A stretch of DNA of 64,000 bases, from NCBI GenBank assembly GCA_032871835.1, contig CM065303.1:57636597-57700596 (forward strand), read 5' to 3'. This stretch comes from Dipteronia dyeriana (Eukaryota > Streptophyta > Magnoliopsida > Sapindales > Sapindaceae). The position numbers and the translations under genes were made by a program. The notes under the pieces were generated by a model. The model searched no databases. It was not told the origin of the DNA and saw nothing but the letters and a program-made list of their open reading frames with translations. Positions 23,402 to 35,598 of the stretch are shown here, piece by piece. Each line of letters begins with the position of its first letter. Position 1 is the stretch's first letter.

Positions 23402-23890
23402 TGTAAGATTTTTATAAAATTGTGAGCAATATATGACATTTTATTTTGAGTTTATAAAAACCGAATTGATTGGAGTGTTTAAGTAAGAGAGAGTTGACCG
23501 AATAAAACACGTTATTAATGTGATCAATATTGTTGGGATTGATGCAGCTTAGCTACATTATTTATGTAGGATATGGTATGTGATGGGTTATTGTATATGT
23601 GTAGGTCTAGTAATCCTTTTGGGACTAGCCATCCTATTAGGGTTGTGAATCATCTATGGGTTAGGATTCAAGTAAGTAACAATATATATAGAGGGTTCCT
23701 ACTCTCGCTCATGTATCATACAGTGATTCAGAATATAATAGCCTTCCCATTGGGTTATCTGAAGTAAGGTGAGTAGAGGGTAGAAGATTCTCTATAATTT
23801 GGATATTTTCCTCTGTACTTCCAGATACTCGTCTACTTATACGTATGCATACAATATGATATTTAATTACCTTAATATATAATGCTTACA
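23402..23890 (+). repeat. 3' LTR of the outer retrotransposon
   Basis: 489 bp, TGTAAG to CTTACA, followed by TSD TTTCA. A TATA-like aatatatata lies at 23681-23690, followed by gagggttcctactctc, which would place the transcript start in the second half. The open frame at 23573-23767 merely crosses the LTR. Confidence 0.88.
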
Positions 23891-23895
23891 TTTCA

Positions 23896-24149
23896 TACAA
23901 TAATATAACAATTAGTAGATAGATACACATTAATTATGGTTTATCATGTCTACTTATAACATTATTTTGGTCGGAATACAAATGGAGTACAAAGATATAT
24001 AGGATATTTAGCGAAACTCGTTCAAAAATTAGTTTACAATCTAAAAGTGTAAAATCATTGTCACTCTCTTCTTGGTAATGTGACTAATGTCCAAATATAT
24101 CAAACTGTATCAAATATTTAAATTAATTTATTGGGATATTATTTTTTAA
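23896..24149. other. Unassigned AT-rich flank
   Basis: No recognisable feature between the outer retrotransposon and the MITE cluster. Confidence 0.5.
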
Positions 24150-24306
24150 AACTAATGTTAGACACCCAAAATTTTTTCTCAAATGATGTGACACATGTGT
24201 TGTAAAACATCCTGTAAATCATGAAATTATATGGAGAATGATATGATGTTGATCACTCATATACCACGTCATTTAATTTGGAAAAGATTTTGAGAAAAAA
24301 AATTGA
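24150..24306. mobile_element. MITE-like unit A
   Basis: It runs from actaatgttagacacccaaaa to gagaaaaaaaattgag. The halves contain complementary caaatgatgtgacacatgtg and cacgtcattt text. It is related to 2275-2430. Ends are approximate. Confidence 0.5.
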
Positions 24307-24473
24307 GTAATGTTATACGACCCAAATAATTAACCAAATTTCAACTCAAATGATATGGCAAGTGTCTTGTCATCACCATACACAATAAGAGATGACGTGG
24401 CCAGTGAAAAAAATCACTTGTCACATCATTTGGGTTGAAATTTGGACTAAACTTTTGGGTTGTCTAGTATTAG
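24307..24473. mobile_element. MITE unit B with ~58-bp inverted arms
   Basis: The left arm is gtaatgttatacgacccaaa and the right arm inverts to ctaatactagacaacccaaa. Both continue into aaatttcaac.caaatgat.tg.caagtg. It lies head-to-tail between units A and C. Confidence 0.72.
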
Positions 24474-24480
24474 TGAAAGA

Positions 24481-24616
24481 GTAATGCTATACAACACAAA
24501 TAATTAACCCAAATAATATGACAAATGAGTTGTCATCTAATGTGGCTAATGAAAAAACCATTTGTCACATCATTTGAGTTAAAATTTGGATTAAATTTTT
24601 AGGTTGTGTAACATTA
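24481..24616. mobile_element. MITE unit C
   Basis: The same family as unit B: left gtaatgctatacaacacaaa, right ending ttaggttgtgtaacattat. It is shorter because the left arm has lost bases after aattaaccc. Confidence 0.68.
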
Positions 24617-24908
24617 TTATTATTAAAACCACCATGTGTTGAAAAATATTTAGTCATTTTCCACCTTCAAAATTAATTGAGTAATGCTAGATATCACACC
24701 TAAAATCACAATTTTTCCATCACAATACATGTGGCAGTTGATGTGTCAATTTGTGAGTGGATACAATGATAAGTGAGATAAATCATTATTAATGTACAAT
24801 TTTAAAAATTATTTAGTATTCATTTTTTTCTTTATCAAATTAATTAAATAGACGTACAATTTTTATTTTAAAAAAATATTGTACAAAATAAAACTAATAA
24901 AACCCCTA

Positions 24909-25130
24909 CTTTCCTTATTTCAAAACCCCAATAACATATATTTTTTCAAATCATTGAATGTTTACTATTTTTATTTTTATTTTATTTTTTTTCAGATCTC
25001 AATCTCATATTTTCCATGTTTAGTATCACTTCCCTTATTTATAAACCCTAATAACATAGATTATTTTAAATCATTGAATGTTTACTATTTTTTTTTTAGA
25101 TCTCAATCTCATATTTCCCATGTTTAGTAT
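24909..25130. repeat. Two-copy tandem duplication, ~105-120 bp unit
   Basis: Copy 1 (about 24909-25027) and copy 2 (about 25028-25130) share tttccttattt, aaatcattgaatgtttacta and agatctcaatctcatatttt. They differ mainly in the length of a T tract. The open frame across it (24879-25127) is an artefact of the repeat. Confidence 0.85.
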
Positions 25131-26617
25131 TTTTTTTATTTTATTGTTCCATATGTTTGTTTTGTTTTTCTTTTCAAATTTCAGATCCATGTTTGTTATT
25201 TTCTTTCTCTTAGTTTATTTTCTTTTAAAAAATTTATGCATTCAATGATCTGTATCCACACCAATAATCGCAACCAAGAAAACTTAATCTCTAACGAAAC
25301 GAAACCACACCGAAAACCTAATTCAATAGCTAAAAAAATCATGAAATGATCAATATTACACTCACAATCTACCACCAACAATTCAATCGATTACAGAAAA
25401 AAAAAAACATCGTCTAATAAGGATGGTTTCACCATGATAATAAGAAGAAAAAACAAATATGGATATAAGAAAACTGTATATAAATATTAGAAAAGTGTAA
25501 AAAAAAATTGGGAAATACATGTGGTGTATTAAGTTTGAAAATATGTAAAAGGGTAATCCAAAAAATAAATTAAAATTTTTATTAAAACCATTTAATTTAA
25601 TATAATTAAATTAAAATTTTAGAAGTTTGAGCATAAGTAGTTCAGTAGTGGGGGTGACAATAGCACCACTCTTATTCAAATTAATTAAGCCATTTTACAC
25701 CTACTCAAAATACTATTTTTACCCCTATATTTAAATATTAAAAAATAAAAATAAAAACATTTAGAAATTAATTATAAAACTAAAAACCAATAAAGTGGAG
25801 GCAAATGCAAGAAAACCAAATCCAAAGAACAAGCCCACCGTTACCTATTGAAATCGAGAAATTATATGTCAAAAAAATATGGAAACCCAGGAATTGCTTG
25901 AAAAATAGAAAAAAAGAAACCCCGGGATTGTTTGTCAAAATAATAAAAAGGGATAATTACTTAATGACTATTAATTTATGTTATTATTATCAAAATGATC
26001 ACCAGATGAGGAATTAGTTTTAAAATGATCATTTTTTACTAATATTATTACACTAATGACTATTTCATCCAATTTTATTCGATAAGAGATTGAGATTGAG
26101 TTGAATATGAGATCGAAAAAGTCAAGAGAAGAACGGAGAAAGAGAACGTGAAAGGGATTTTAATATTATTATTTTATTTAGTTTAAATAATTTTTTATTT
26201 AGTTTTTTACCAAATGATTTTTTAATTTTTTAAATTTTTATTAACTTTTTCATATACAGTTACCATTTTACCCTTACTAATAACCAAAAGAAATATTCAA
26301 TTTTTTTAACGGAACAGAAACAGCAAAGGGCATAATGATAAATATTTTCAATCGCAGGGTGCAAAATGAACATTAATGAAACTAGATGATGGAAAATGAC
26401 CAATATTTTCTAAGACAAGGTGTTTTTTAATAATATCCCTAATTTACTTATATATCTCCGTTTTCTATTTCTTAAACATTTAATTAACTGGACAAAATAC
26501 TGAGACAGTAACGTTGAAGGTTGAAAGTTGAAACTAGATTCATAATGCAATATTGAAACAATATCGTTTATAGATAACATTGTAAGAATATGGATCAGTA
26601 AGATTCCCTGATCTAAT
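25131..26617. other. AT-rich region downstream of the SEC14-type gene
   Basis: No gene seen. The last part (about 26400-26617) is immediately downstream of the minus-strand stop codon and probably includes the 3' UTR. I could not fix a polyadenylation site. Purine-rich text at 26080-26150 has no clear meaning. Confidence 0.5.
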
Positions 26618-29600
26618 TTAGGGGAATACATCAGTTAGATGGGGCACTGTAACATCTTGAAGAGCAATAAGCTTTGCTCGGCCACCATACTCTTCCGGCA
26701 GGACTTCTTCCCCAATTTCCCTCATTAAATCCTTCTTTTCTTCTTCGTTGGTCACGATCACTATCTGCATTCATCGTCACAAAAAAAAAAAAAAAGCTAA
26801 ATCGAGAGATCAACAAAATCCTGCTGACTAACCTCAGACTATGATGACTCCATGATACAGATAATATTAACATGAGTTTTAGGTAGATGAACTAAGTTGC
26901 ATTGGCAATGCATATCCACCCATTTACCACTTGAGGCAACGTCCACAATGCCTTATCTGTTTTACTTGATAAGACATACCTTTTCTAGTGTTGCCTTCTC
27001 AAGGAAGCGAGAAACCATTCTCCAAACACCGACAAAGAATCGAGGCATGTGTAAGATGTAGCACTTTGCTAAGCGTTCTGGGTAGTAAGCCTGCATAAAC
27101 AGAAGTTCATAGCAACATAATTATTGATTAAAACTGCAATGAAGTTAAAACACACAGCGTTATAAATAAAATAATAATGACAATAAAACAGCATATAAAA
27201 AAGTTCTAATGAAGAGCCCTGTGCTAACCTTCCAGGAACAAAGGTGTTTAAAGTAGTAGCCTTGAATTGGATGGCATAATTACTTTCTATTAATAATCAA
27301 TTATGCCCAATTTGCATCTTAAATTGTATACTTATAGACATGAATACATATAAAAACAAGGGGGCTAAAAAAAAAAGATGAGCTTTCGATGGATATCTGA
27401 AACTAGATAATGCGTTGATTAATTTCAAACCAATGATTAATTTCAAACCAAGACTAAAACTAGTGTTCATGTTAACCAAGTGCATCACCTTACTGATTAG
27501 TTCAACCAGAAGGCAGCAAACATATGAATAAAAATGAATTATTACTGTTCACTATAAATATATCCATTCCTACATCCGTGGCATGGAAGATTAGCATGTT
27601 CGTAAATTAATTTCTATATTTCACACCAATTTTATTCATGTATTGTGGGCACAAAATAAAGTTGAGTGTAGTACTCCCTTTCAAAGACAGGTGCTCGGGG
27701 AAGAATGCGTCAGTAACTCTGATAAAAAAAACAATAACTTGTTTATCCTTATTCCTTCACAGATGTTGACAGCAGATACCCTTACCCGACCATTTCAGTC
27801 TTTCTATAGTTGCAATCACAATTGCTAGTTTTGTGGCTTCTCACTGAAACCATGGATTTGGTCAATTAGATTAAAATTAAGAAAAAGCAGGATTGGTTCA
27901 AATTAAAGTTTGATGTGGCATCAAAGGTTTTGACAGACAAGCAAGGGATCAAACTTGTTACATAATCCTCTATAAGAGTCCATTGGAGGAGCTAAGGATA
28001 CTTAGATCACAAAAACCCATCATAGATGCTGCTCACATCAAGAGAATTACAAACCCCAGAATTCTTGGCAAGTGGGAATGCTTTGGAAAAAGCTAGGGAA
28101 AAGCGAATATGAAAACATCCGTTAAGACACTATTCAATCACAAAAGCCAAAGGTTGTAGATAAGTGTCTCACAATAGCTTTTATAAATTAAACATAACCC
28201 TCATGTGTAAGGCTAGATTTATTTAAGATGCTTGTCATGTAGATCAATACCAAGTCCCTTTTGCATGCATATGTTATTTAATGTATGCACATGCATTTTA
28301 ACTACATGCATTTTAACTACATAAGATTTCAAAACCCAACCTCAAGAAACATTCAAGTCTGTTTCCTTCCTTTTTTTTGTTATGTGATCCAGTGTTTTTC
28401 TTCCTCTTATAGATGCACATCCCACATGGACTTTTTGTTAAAAGGGAAGAAGAAAAAGGTATTAAAGAAAGTATTACCTGTAAAAACTGAAATCCAGTGA
28501 TCAATCCACGCGCATCAATGTTTTTGTATGTAATTTTTTGCAGATCAAGAACACCAATTAGCTTTTCATTTCCAATTTCTCTTCCTCTGAAAGAGCTGAA
28601 ACAGGTGAAATAAAAAACCACATGAAAACTATTGAAAAAGAATTAGCAGATGTTAACAGGCACATTATGAAACCATAAAAGAAAAATGGTTCAGTGTAGA
28701 TATCATTTTATCTGTAAATTAAACCATAAATTTTTAGAGCATAGACTTCATATCATTAGCGGGTTAATCCAATTTAAGAAAGAAAAGATTTAAATGATGT
28801 CCACAAGTTTGCAATTCAATTTTCAATGAGCTGCCAGAAAACAAATCTGTAATCGGTGCAAAAGACATTAGAAAACCTATGATGCCCTTGCTACAAAAAT
28901 TAGTTTTCCTTTGTAGTTATGCATTCTGAGTACGACATTGAAATTTTGGAAAAATATCAGTCTATAATTCTCCAAACCTCTCTCACTCTCTCTTTTCCTT
29001 TCATGTCAACCTTTGTGTCAGACTCAGACCTATGTTTTAAATTATTATTTACTCGTTATCCTTAGCTGAACTGCTTTCAACACTCCCGCAACTCCTCTTC
29101 AATTGTAATGCTAGTTAAACCTGTACCTCTCAGACACACATATAAATTGGATCTAAAGTGCACTAGCAACAAGAATAACCTATGTTTTGGATTTCATTCT
29201 CCATTCTTCATTTGTCATTTCTTTTTCATAGTAAATATATAACAATTACCCTATATAACCATATCCTGCTCAGAACAGTTGGGCTACTATTGGCATGCAA
29301 GATGAAAAAATAGGAATTCTTGATCAGATAGGATTGGAAATCATGTAGGATGTTTAATACTCCAATCTGGTGTTTGGTACTGGAGGGGATTGACACCAAA
29401 TACAATCATCAGAATAGAGACTGAGTGAGAGTGGTAGCAGGATGACAAAGGAAACAAAAATAAGACCAAAAGAAATTAAAAAGAAGAAAAAGAAAGTAAA
29501 AAAAAAAGAACCATCAGTATACAGGCCTAATTTTTTGTCGACCACCAAGGAGTTCAGCAAGGATGGTCGGTAATAATGGTGGTAGTCACCCTCTTTCACA

Positions 29601-31829
29601 CCAATACTCGACTATATACGCTCTATTATTGGATTATACTTTCCAGAAATTCTAAGTTAACCACTTTGGATCATTTGTAGAAAGATTAAAATTTATTGAA
29701 ATTGACTGATACCTTGCAAGTGTTTTGTCTAGCAAGTGGACCACGAATTCTGCACCAAGAGACAAGCAAAATGAATCAAATAGTCACCTGCTAGTTGTGG
29801 TTATGACATCAAATGTGGGAACTGGGAACGGCAAATTATCTTCAATTACTTATCAACTTAGCAAAGCAGGATATCACATATTATAGGCCCCATAACTTAT
29901 CATTGTTGACTTTCTTATTAAGGCCAATTGTTTTGGAATTCAATTCATCGGTTTCCATTTTAGTTATTAAATATTGTTGGATATTTCATAACTTCCTGCC
30001 ACCACTAACCCAACCTAGTCAAATATCAAATATGTTTAACATGATGAAAACCAATATACTAAAGAACCTTCCAATCATGTATACTATAATAAAGTGTGAA
30101 AAAAAAATGTGAACAGAAAATATGGATGTGGCTAATTTTTTTATTTTTTCAACCATTAATTTTTTGGTCACCACTTGAAAATCAGTATGCCCAACTAGCT
30201 GAGGTATGAAGAACCATTATAAAGTAACGTTATTTTAATTTCAATTTTACCATTGTAGGGATTTATATTTTCCAAAAAACTTTCCAAAGCAACATCAAAG
30301 TTACTCCCTAGTGATAGATACAATATATTACTTGTTTACTTGTCTATAAACATTGCTTATGCAAGGAATTATATCACTCAGCAGTCAGCTCTCAGGACTT
30401 GATGATATAGACAACCAGACAAAATATTGTGCAAAACTAAAGGAGAAAATGAACCAGAAAAGAAAATACAGACGGAAGATGATTCAGAGATTTCACAATT
30501 TTCTTGAACTGCCACAAAGTGGTGGTCGATCAATGGAATGAGGAACTAAAGCAGAAAAAAAAATCCTAGGAAACCAGTGGAATAAAATTTGATTTCTCAA
30601 TTGCCAAATATGGCTATGAAGACCATTTTCTAATAACTTTAACATGACAGAAAATCCGTTTCAGATTATTCTATCACTGTGTGCAATTAAACAAAACTAT
30701 GCTTAATAAACAGAACACCACGATTAAAAACAGTTAAAAGACAATTAATGCCAAGCACATGGATGTAGTTGACTATGCTAGATGCCTAACTGAGCAAAAG
30801 CGAAAACAATTAGGCCCACCACACCCATAATTTAATTAGCCTGCCCTAAATTAAATCTCCCTTGCCATAGTTTCATATGATATCTCCTTCCCAACCACAG
30901 GGTAGGAACTATTCTTTGTAGTAGGCTAAACTCATAATTTATGTTAGACAGATTCCACATTCTAACCCCTCCAAACAAAATACATAGATGACACAGAAAA
31001 ACAACAGGGGGTTGATGTATATGATGACAGTGACCATTACAATAGTGTTGCATCTTGGCAGCATATTCCTAAAGCTCATAACAACCAAATGGAAATTGGC
31101 TAACAATGAAAAAGAAAACAATAAAAAGATATGAATCGTAAATTTATAAAGTGATAAAGTCAAAGACATATAATATAATCCAAATTGTCCAAGTCACAAA
31201 AACTTTTATGTTGGAACTCCTCTCCAATGGCACAATCATGAGATGCCCCATAGGAAGGACAAACAAATAATTTCCCCAATCAAAGCATAATCTGATAAAC
31301 AAAGTATAACCAAACACACATCTCCTAAATTATATATGAATCATAAATTTATAAACTTTATCATGAAGCAGAATCGCATAAATAATCATATGATAATTAC
31401 TCTTAAATTGAAGCTGATCCTTAGAAGGAAAATGCTCGCAAGCTTTGAAAAGCAGCACTGGAAATCCATCATTTGATAGACCCTGCAAAAAACTCTTCCT
31501 TGGCAGCAATTCATCTGGTATCTCGGACTCAGATATGAAGCCATTTGGCACCATAGTAGCCCTCCATTTCTGCCACTGATCAAACATCTTTGCTGACTTT
31601 TCTGGGTCCATTGATCTCGCAATCAGGAACCTCATCAATGTTAGGTCTCCATACTTCTACAAAAAAGAAAAAGAAAGAGACCAACCATATAAAAACAAAC
31701 AATCAAACTTTATCAACTGAAACTGAACTGAACTGAATGATTCTATTAACTTGTTACCTCCGTTGAAGAGCCAAGCTTCTCAACCGATTTTCTCATCTGG
31801 GTCAGAGCAATCTCTCTGTTTTTCTCCAT
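26618..31829 (-). CDS. SEC14-like CRAL-TRIO domain protein, six exons, 246 aa
   Basis: SEC14-type proteins bind and transfer phosphatidylinositol and other lipids between membranes. Exons on the minus strand: 31829-31758, 31656-31401, 29749-29713, 28595-28478, 27090-26980 and 26764-26618. All introns start GT and end AG, phases match, and the joined frame is open for 246 codons, ending TAA. It begins MEKNREIALTQMRKSVEKLG. Exons 1-2 hold the CRAL-TRIO N-terminal helices (DLTLMRFLIARSMDPEKSA). The lipid-binding domain spans roughly residues 75-235, with GVLDLQKITYKNIDARGL, FLQAYYPERLAKCYILHMP and KIVIVTNEEEK. It ends QDVTVPHLTDVFP. Introns are long (the second about 1.65 kb). It is the only gene here with no defect, so it is probably a functional host gene. 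The exact SEC14 subfamily is not determined. Confidence 0.93.
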
Positions 31830-32779
31830 ATTTAGCTTTCTTTAGAGAAAAACAGAGGTGGGTTGGACTCAAATTGAGATAAAAGAAAAGGGTGTACGAT
31901 TCAGGTTGGATTTATGGGTTAAAACGTTGAAAATTTTAATAAAGAACGTCAAGACTCGAGAGAGGAGCATGTGTGTTGTGTGACGGAGAGTTACAGGGTT
32001 AGCGTTGACAAAAAGGAACAGAAGAGAGAGAAGAATTGGGAAAGAGAAAGTGTTGGTTGGTTGGTATTTGGTTACTTGTTGCCTTGGTAATGAATAGTCA
32101 TGAGTGATTGCTCAAAGAAAGCAGCTTTTTGGACAAGTGCTTTTAGGGAAAGTAGAAAATTGAAGAATAGTTACTGTGTAGTTAAAGAAGCCACTGTCGG
32201 GGGTTTCATTTGTCGCGGAACTGGAAATTTTTTCTCCCTCTGACGTCTACCACAAAATGGCTAGTACTGACGTATTCAAGCATGAGTAGTCCATGAAACC
32301 AATTATTAATTATAATGAGAAAATAACCCAGACACCGCTAAAGTTTGAGTGAATTCTTGTCGGAAAACAAGTTTTCTTTACTATGGAATCAGCTCCCTCA
32401 CCAACTAGCTGTTAATCTGTTATTAACATTACTGGTGGGTGCAAGTCCGGTCGATTCGGTTTTTGACATTACTTTTTTTTTTTAATTGGATTGATAAGTG
32501 ACCCTATTTCGTCTCAATAGGGTGACTTGTTTTGACTCTACCTTACTTTTTTTTGTTAGAGTCAATTCCATTTATATGGTTTTAGTATTGATGGGTGTGA
32601 TGAAAATTTTACCAACCTTTTTAATTGTATAGGCATTATAATGATGATGAAATTACTAAAACTAATCACATATAATATAAAAAATTCGTTTTTAACTATA
32701 AACGAAAATTTATTCATAAATAACCACTTTTTTGATAAATTACTTAAATGTTCTCATATAAAACCATTAATAAATACTC
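31830..32779. other. Upstream region of the SEC14-type gene
   Basis: This should contain the minus-strand 5' UTR and promoter. Seen from the gene, a pyrimidine-rich patch (complement of gaagagagagaagaattggg, about 32020-32055) lies roughly 200 bp upstream of the ATG, a common plant core-promoter feature. I found no convincing TATA box. Sequence beyond 32300 is unassigned. Confidence 0.4.
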
Positions 32780-33076
32780 TCTGGGTGCGTTTGGAACGCG
32801 AGACAGAACACGACAACGTGTGACAGTTTATTCTTATCCCATGTTTGGTGTGTCCTTAGTATAGGACAAGACGGGACAAGGTGGGACAAAAATCACAAAA
32901 AATTGTCCCACCCAAAACCCTATGACAACTTGTATCATGACATGGGACAAGTGTCAAAAAGACCAGTTTATCCTTTAAATTTTTAAACAATTACAATCAT
33001 GTCCAATAAATTATATATTATAATAATTACATATATTATATTATATATATATATATATATATATTATAATTGATGC

Positions 33077-33123
<47 letters not shown>

Positions 33124-33162
33124 TAGATGTAAGCTAGACGAAGAAAGGGACCTCTCAAAACA

Positions 33163-35598
33163 ATGGCAAACAACTCATCTGATAACGCCCCTTCTAGGCT
33201 TTCTTCTGCTATTTCTATTCGTCAAACTCAAACAAACAAAATACAGAACCTTGTTGAATAAACTCATATCCCAGAATCCGCACAGATCACTGAAACTGCT
33301 CTCCCCTTGTTAAACCATTATACTGTGTTTAAACGCAGTAGGTCACTCTCCAGAAGAGTCACTGCCTTAGTCCAACACCGTTCCCTTCCGATAAAAGAGT
33401 ATATCCAATCTACTGCTTTGGATAATTGTCTAATCCCAGCCTCCGCAACTACACAATATGTTGATTTAGAGATTGGTCAGCCCTTAATTGATCAATGGAT
33501 CAAATAATGCTACTTTCATATGCACATCGGAGCCATAAGAATAATCCTCACCCTACATGGTAGGAAAGGACTTCCAGTCATGGCCAGAATTGCCCTTCTC
33601 AACACGATCTACAAACAGTATGAATACGCAATCATCGGAACGTGCCTGTCAACCCTTCATACGGGGAGCATCTCACTCACCTACTACCCCAATTTCAACA
33701 TCCCTCTCAGGGATCTAAACCTCCACAATTCTCTCAAGATCCAACTCCAAATAGTAGGAGCTCCTATGATGCCAAATTCCTATATGGCAACGTTGCACCA
33801 CCAGATTGCCTACAGACTTCAAGATCATGCCCTTGATCTCCCCATCCCTGGACATACTGGAGACATCATCTTCATAAAAGCCGAAAGGGAAGATGAAGTT
33901 TCCACTATCATCCAGATTCCTAAGCAACTGCCTAGAGAAAAGCTCACGGAGATCATGCCTCTTAAGTGGATCACTAACTATGAGAAGGCCTTTCAAAACA
34001 TCACTCCTATTGTCGCTACAGACACCAAGTTCATCAAATTAGCCGATGGTTCCATCCAAACAACTTATGAACAAATTGACACTTCTACGACACAGATGAC
34101 CAGCACTTCAGCTATAGAAACATCACCCAATGCTCCTCCAGTGTTCCAGGTCCTCATGATCCGACCTGTTACAACTGAAAAGGAAATCACAATCCATCGC
34201 TTCGAACCTGATGGAACTCCCCTTTATACAGACAAGATCAACGGCCATTTCATATGGGGCGTTGACCTAGAAAGATGTGATGCTGACTATGAATGCAGAG
34301 CTTGTTACAAATCGGTGAAATCTCCTTGTAAATCCATTCGCTCTCGCCGAAATCCTAAAGACCCTCACAGTCATTGGATTGGTTTACAACCAATAAAAAA
34401 TAAGCCTTTCTTTATCTATGGTAGAGCCCTCCAAATCCTGAAAGATGAAGGATTACTTCTGGATGAGCCAACAGAACAAACACTACCTCCTACTCCGGCT
34501 CCTATTCCTTGCTACATGGCCTCCAGTTATGATAAGGACTTTCCACCTTTGGAATCCTCTTCAAACCCAAAAAGGAATTTATTTTCCAGGCCATTCATCC
34601 GATCTAATGAGGTCTTACCTGACGGATCTCTAAAGTAGCCCTCCCAGGTTGAACAAGTCCTCAATTGGCACACTCGTAACGCCACTGTTCAGAATAGAGT
34701 ACTCCACTCTATCGACCAGAAAATTGACCAGGTCTCTCACCATGTTTCCCAACATGATCACCAACTCCAACATCTCGATTCTACACTACACGACATGTAT
34801 ACAAATTTACAATCGAGAGTTTCCCGGTTAGATGTTGATCTCCACCAATACATCAACCAAGGATATTTTGGCCCTGAATTTGACAACAAAGAAAGGGAAA
34901 TCACACAGCTCAAGGACCAGTTAGACCATATAACTCGGGACCACTTCACCAGCACACCTTATATCCCAAGGCCACATCCCTACTTTCCATCATTGATCTT
35001 CCTTACTCAGTCGCCACCCCCTCCTTCCAGGCCCCCTGACCATACCCAGTTTTTCAAATCAACTGGAGACCTTTTCAGAAAATACTCACATTTGTCTACA
35101 CATCCTGAACAGCCATCCTCAAGTAGGACGAAAAGAACATCTCCTCGAAAAAAGAAACCATCGGGTACCCATAAACATTCACCACCAGATCAACGGAAGC
35201 ATGCCTTTTATGCAGTTTCTCACCAATTTTCCTCTTCAGGAACCTTTGACAATCCTACAGAATCCTCTTATGATTCCCCCTCTTCGTGGGAAACGAATTC
35301 CCCAGATTCCTCGGGCTCTCCAGGCTCCTCAGATCATGCGAATTACTCTGACCTAGATGCATTGCCAGATCTTTCCCAGATCTACTTGGCTACCAGAGCT
35401 GATCCTCAACCATCCACCCAGCCAGTTGACACATCTGAGTCTTCAGATAAAACCTCGGAGGAACCAGCCCCTATGGTAGACGAACCGCCTGACCAAAGGC
35501 CCAGGACCCAGGACCCACCCCAGAAACCTACAAATGGCCCTTGGTTTAATTTTGACGACTTAGCACCTCGGCAATGGAGAAAAAAATGTCAGAAATGA
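33163..35598 (+). pseudogene. Caulimovirid movement protein and coiled-coil region (frame 1)
   Basis: One frame runs from the ATG at 33163 to the TGA at 35596-35598, with in-frame stops at 33259, 33505 and 34636. Residues encoded at about 33700-33900 include YMATLHHQIAYRLQDHALDL, typical of caulimovirid 30K-type movement proteins, which carry virus between cells. After 34640 a heptad-like, Gln/His-rich segment (34640-34930) suggests a coiled coil. A Ser/Pro-rich linker follows (34980-35560). The frame overlaps the next one by 25 bp at an A7 run (35580-35586). Whether that is a natural shift or an indel cannot be told from one copy. Confidence 0.82.

Larger units (their letters stand above)
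1801..23890 (+). mobile_element. Outer LTR retrotransposon, host of nested insertions
   Basis: Two LTRs of one family lie in the same orientation, 1801-3774 (split by an insertion) and 23402-23890. They are flanked by an identical 5-bp TSD, TTTCA, at 1796-1800 and 23891-23895. The LTR ends are TGTAAG and CTTACA (5' copy TATAAG). A primer-binding-site relic follows the 5' LTR and an 11-base polypurine tract precedes the 3' LTR. Without the Copia insertion the internal region is about 6.9 kb. Apart from a possible RNase-H-tail relic near 22130-22220 I see no protein domain in it. It is either a strongly decayed Copia-type element or a non-coding large retrotransposon derivative. Confidence 0.85.

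Noticed and set aside
25196..25381. Minus-strand frame of 61 codons
   Set aside because: AT-rich, no domain, no splice partners.
29354..30112. Open frames within SEC14 intron 2
   Set aside because: Located in the intron between exons 31401 and 29749; no domain and not needed for the continuous gene frame.
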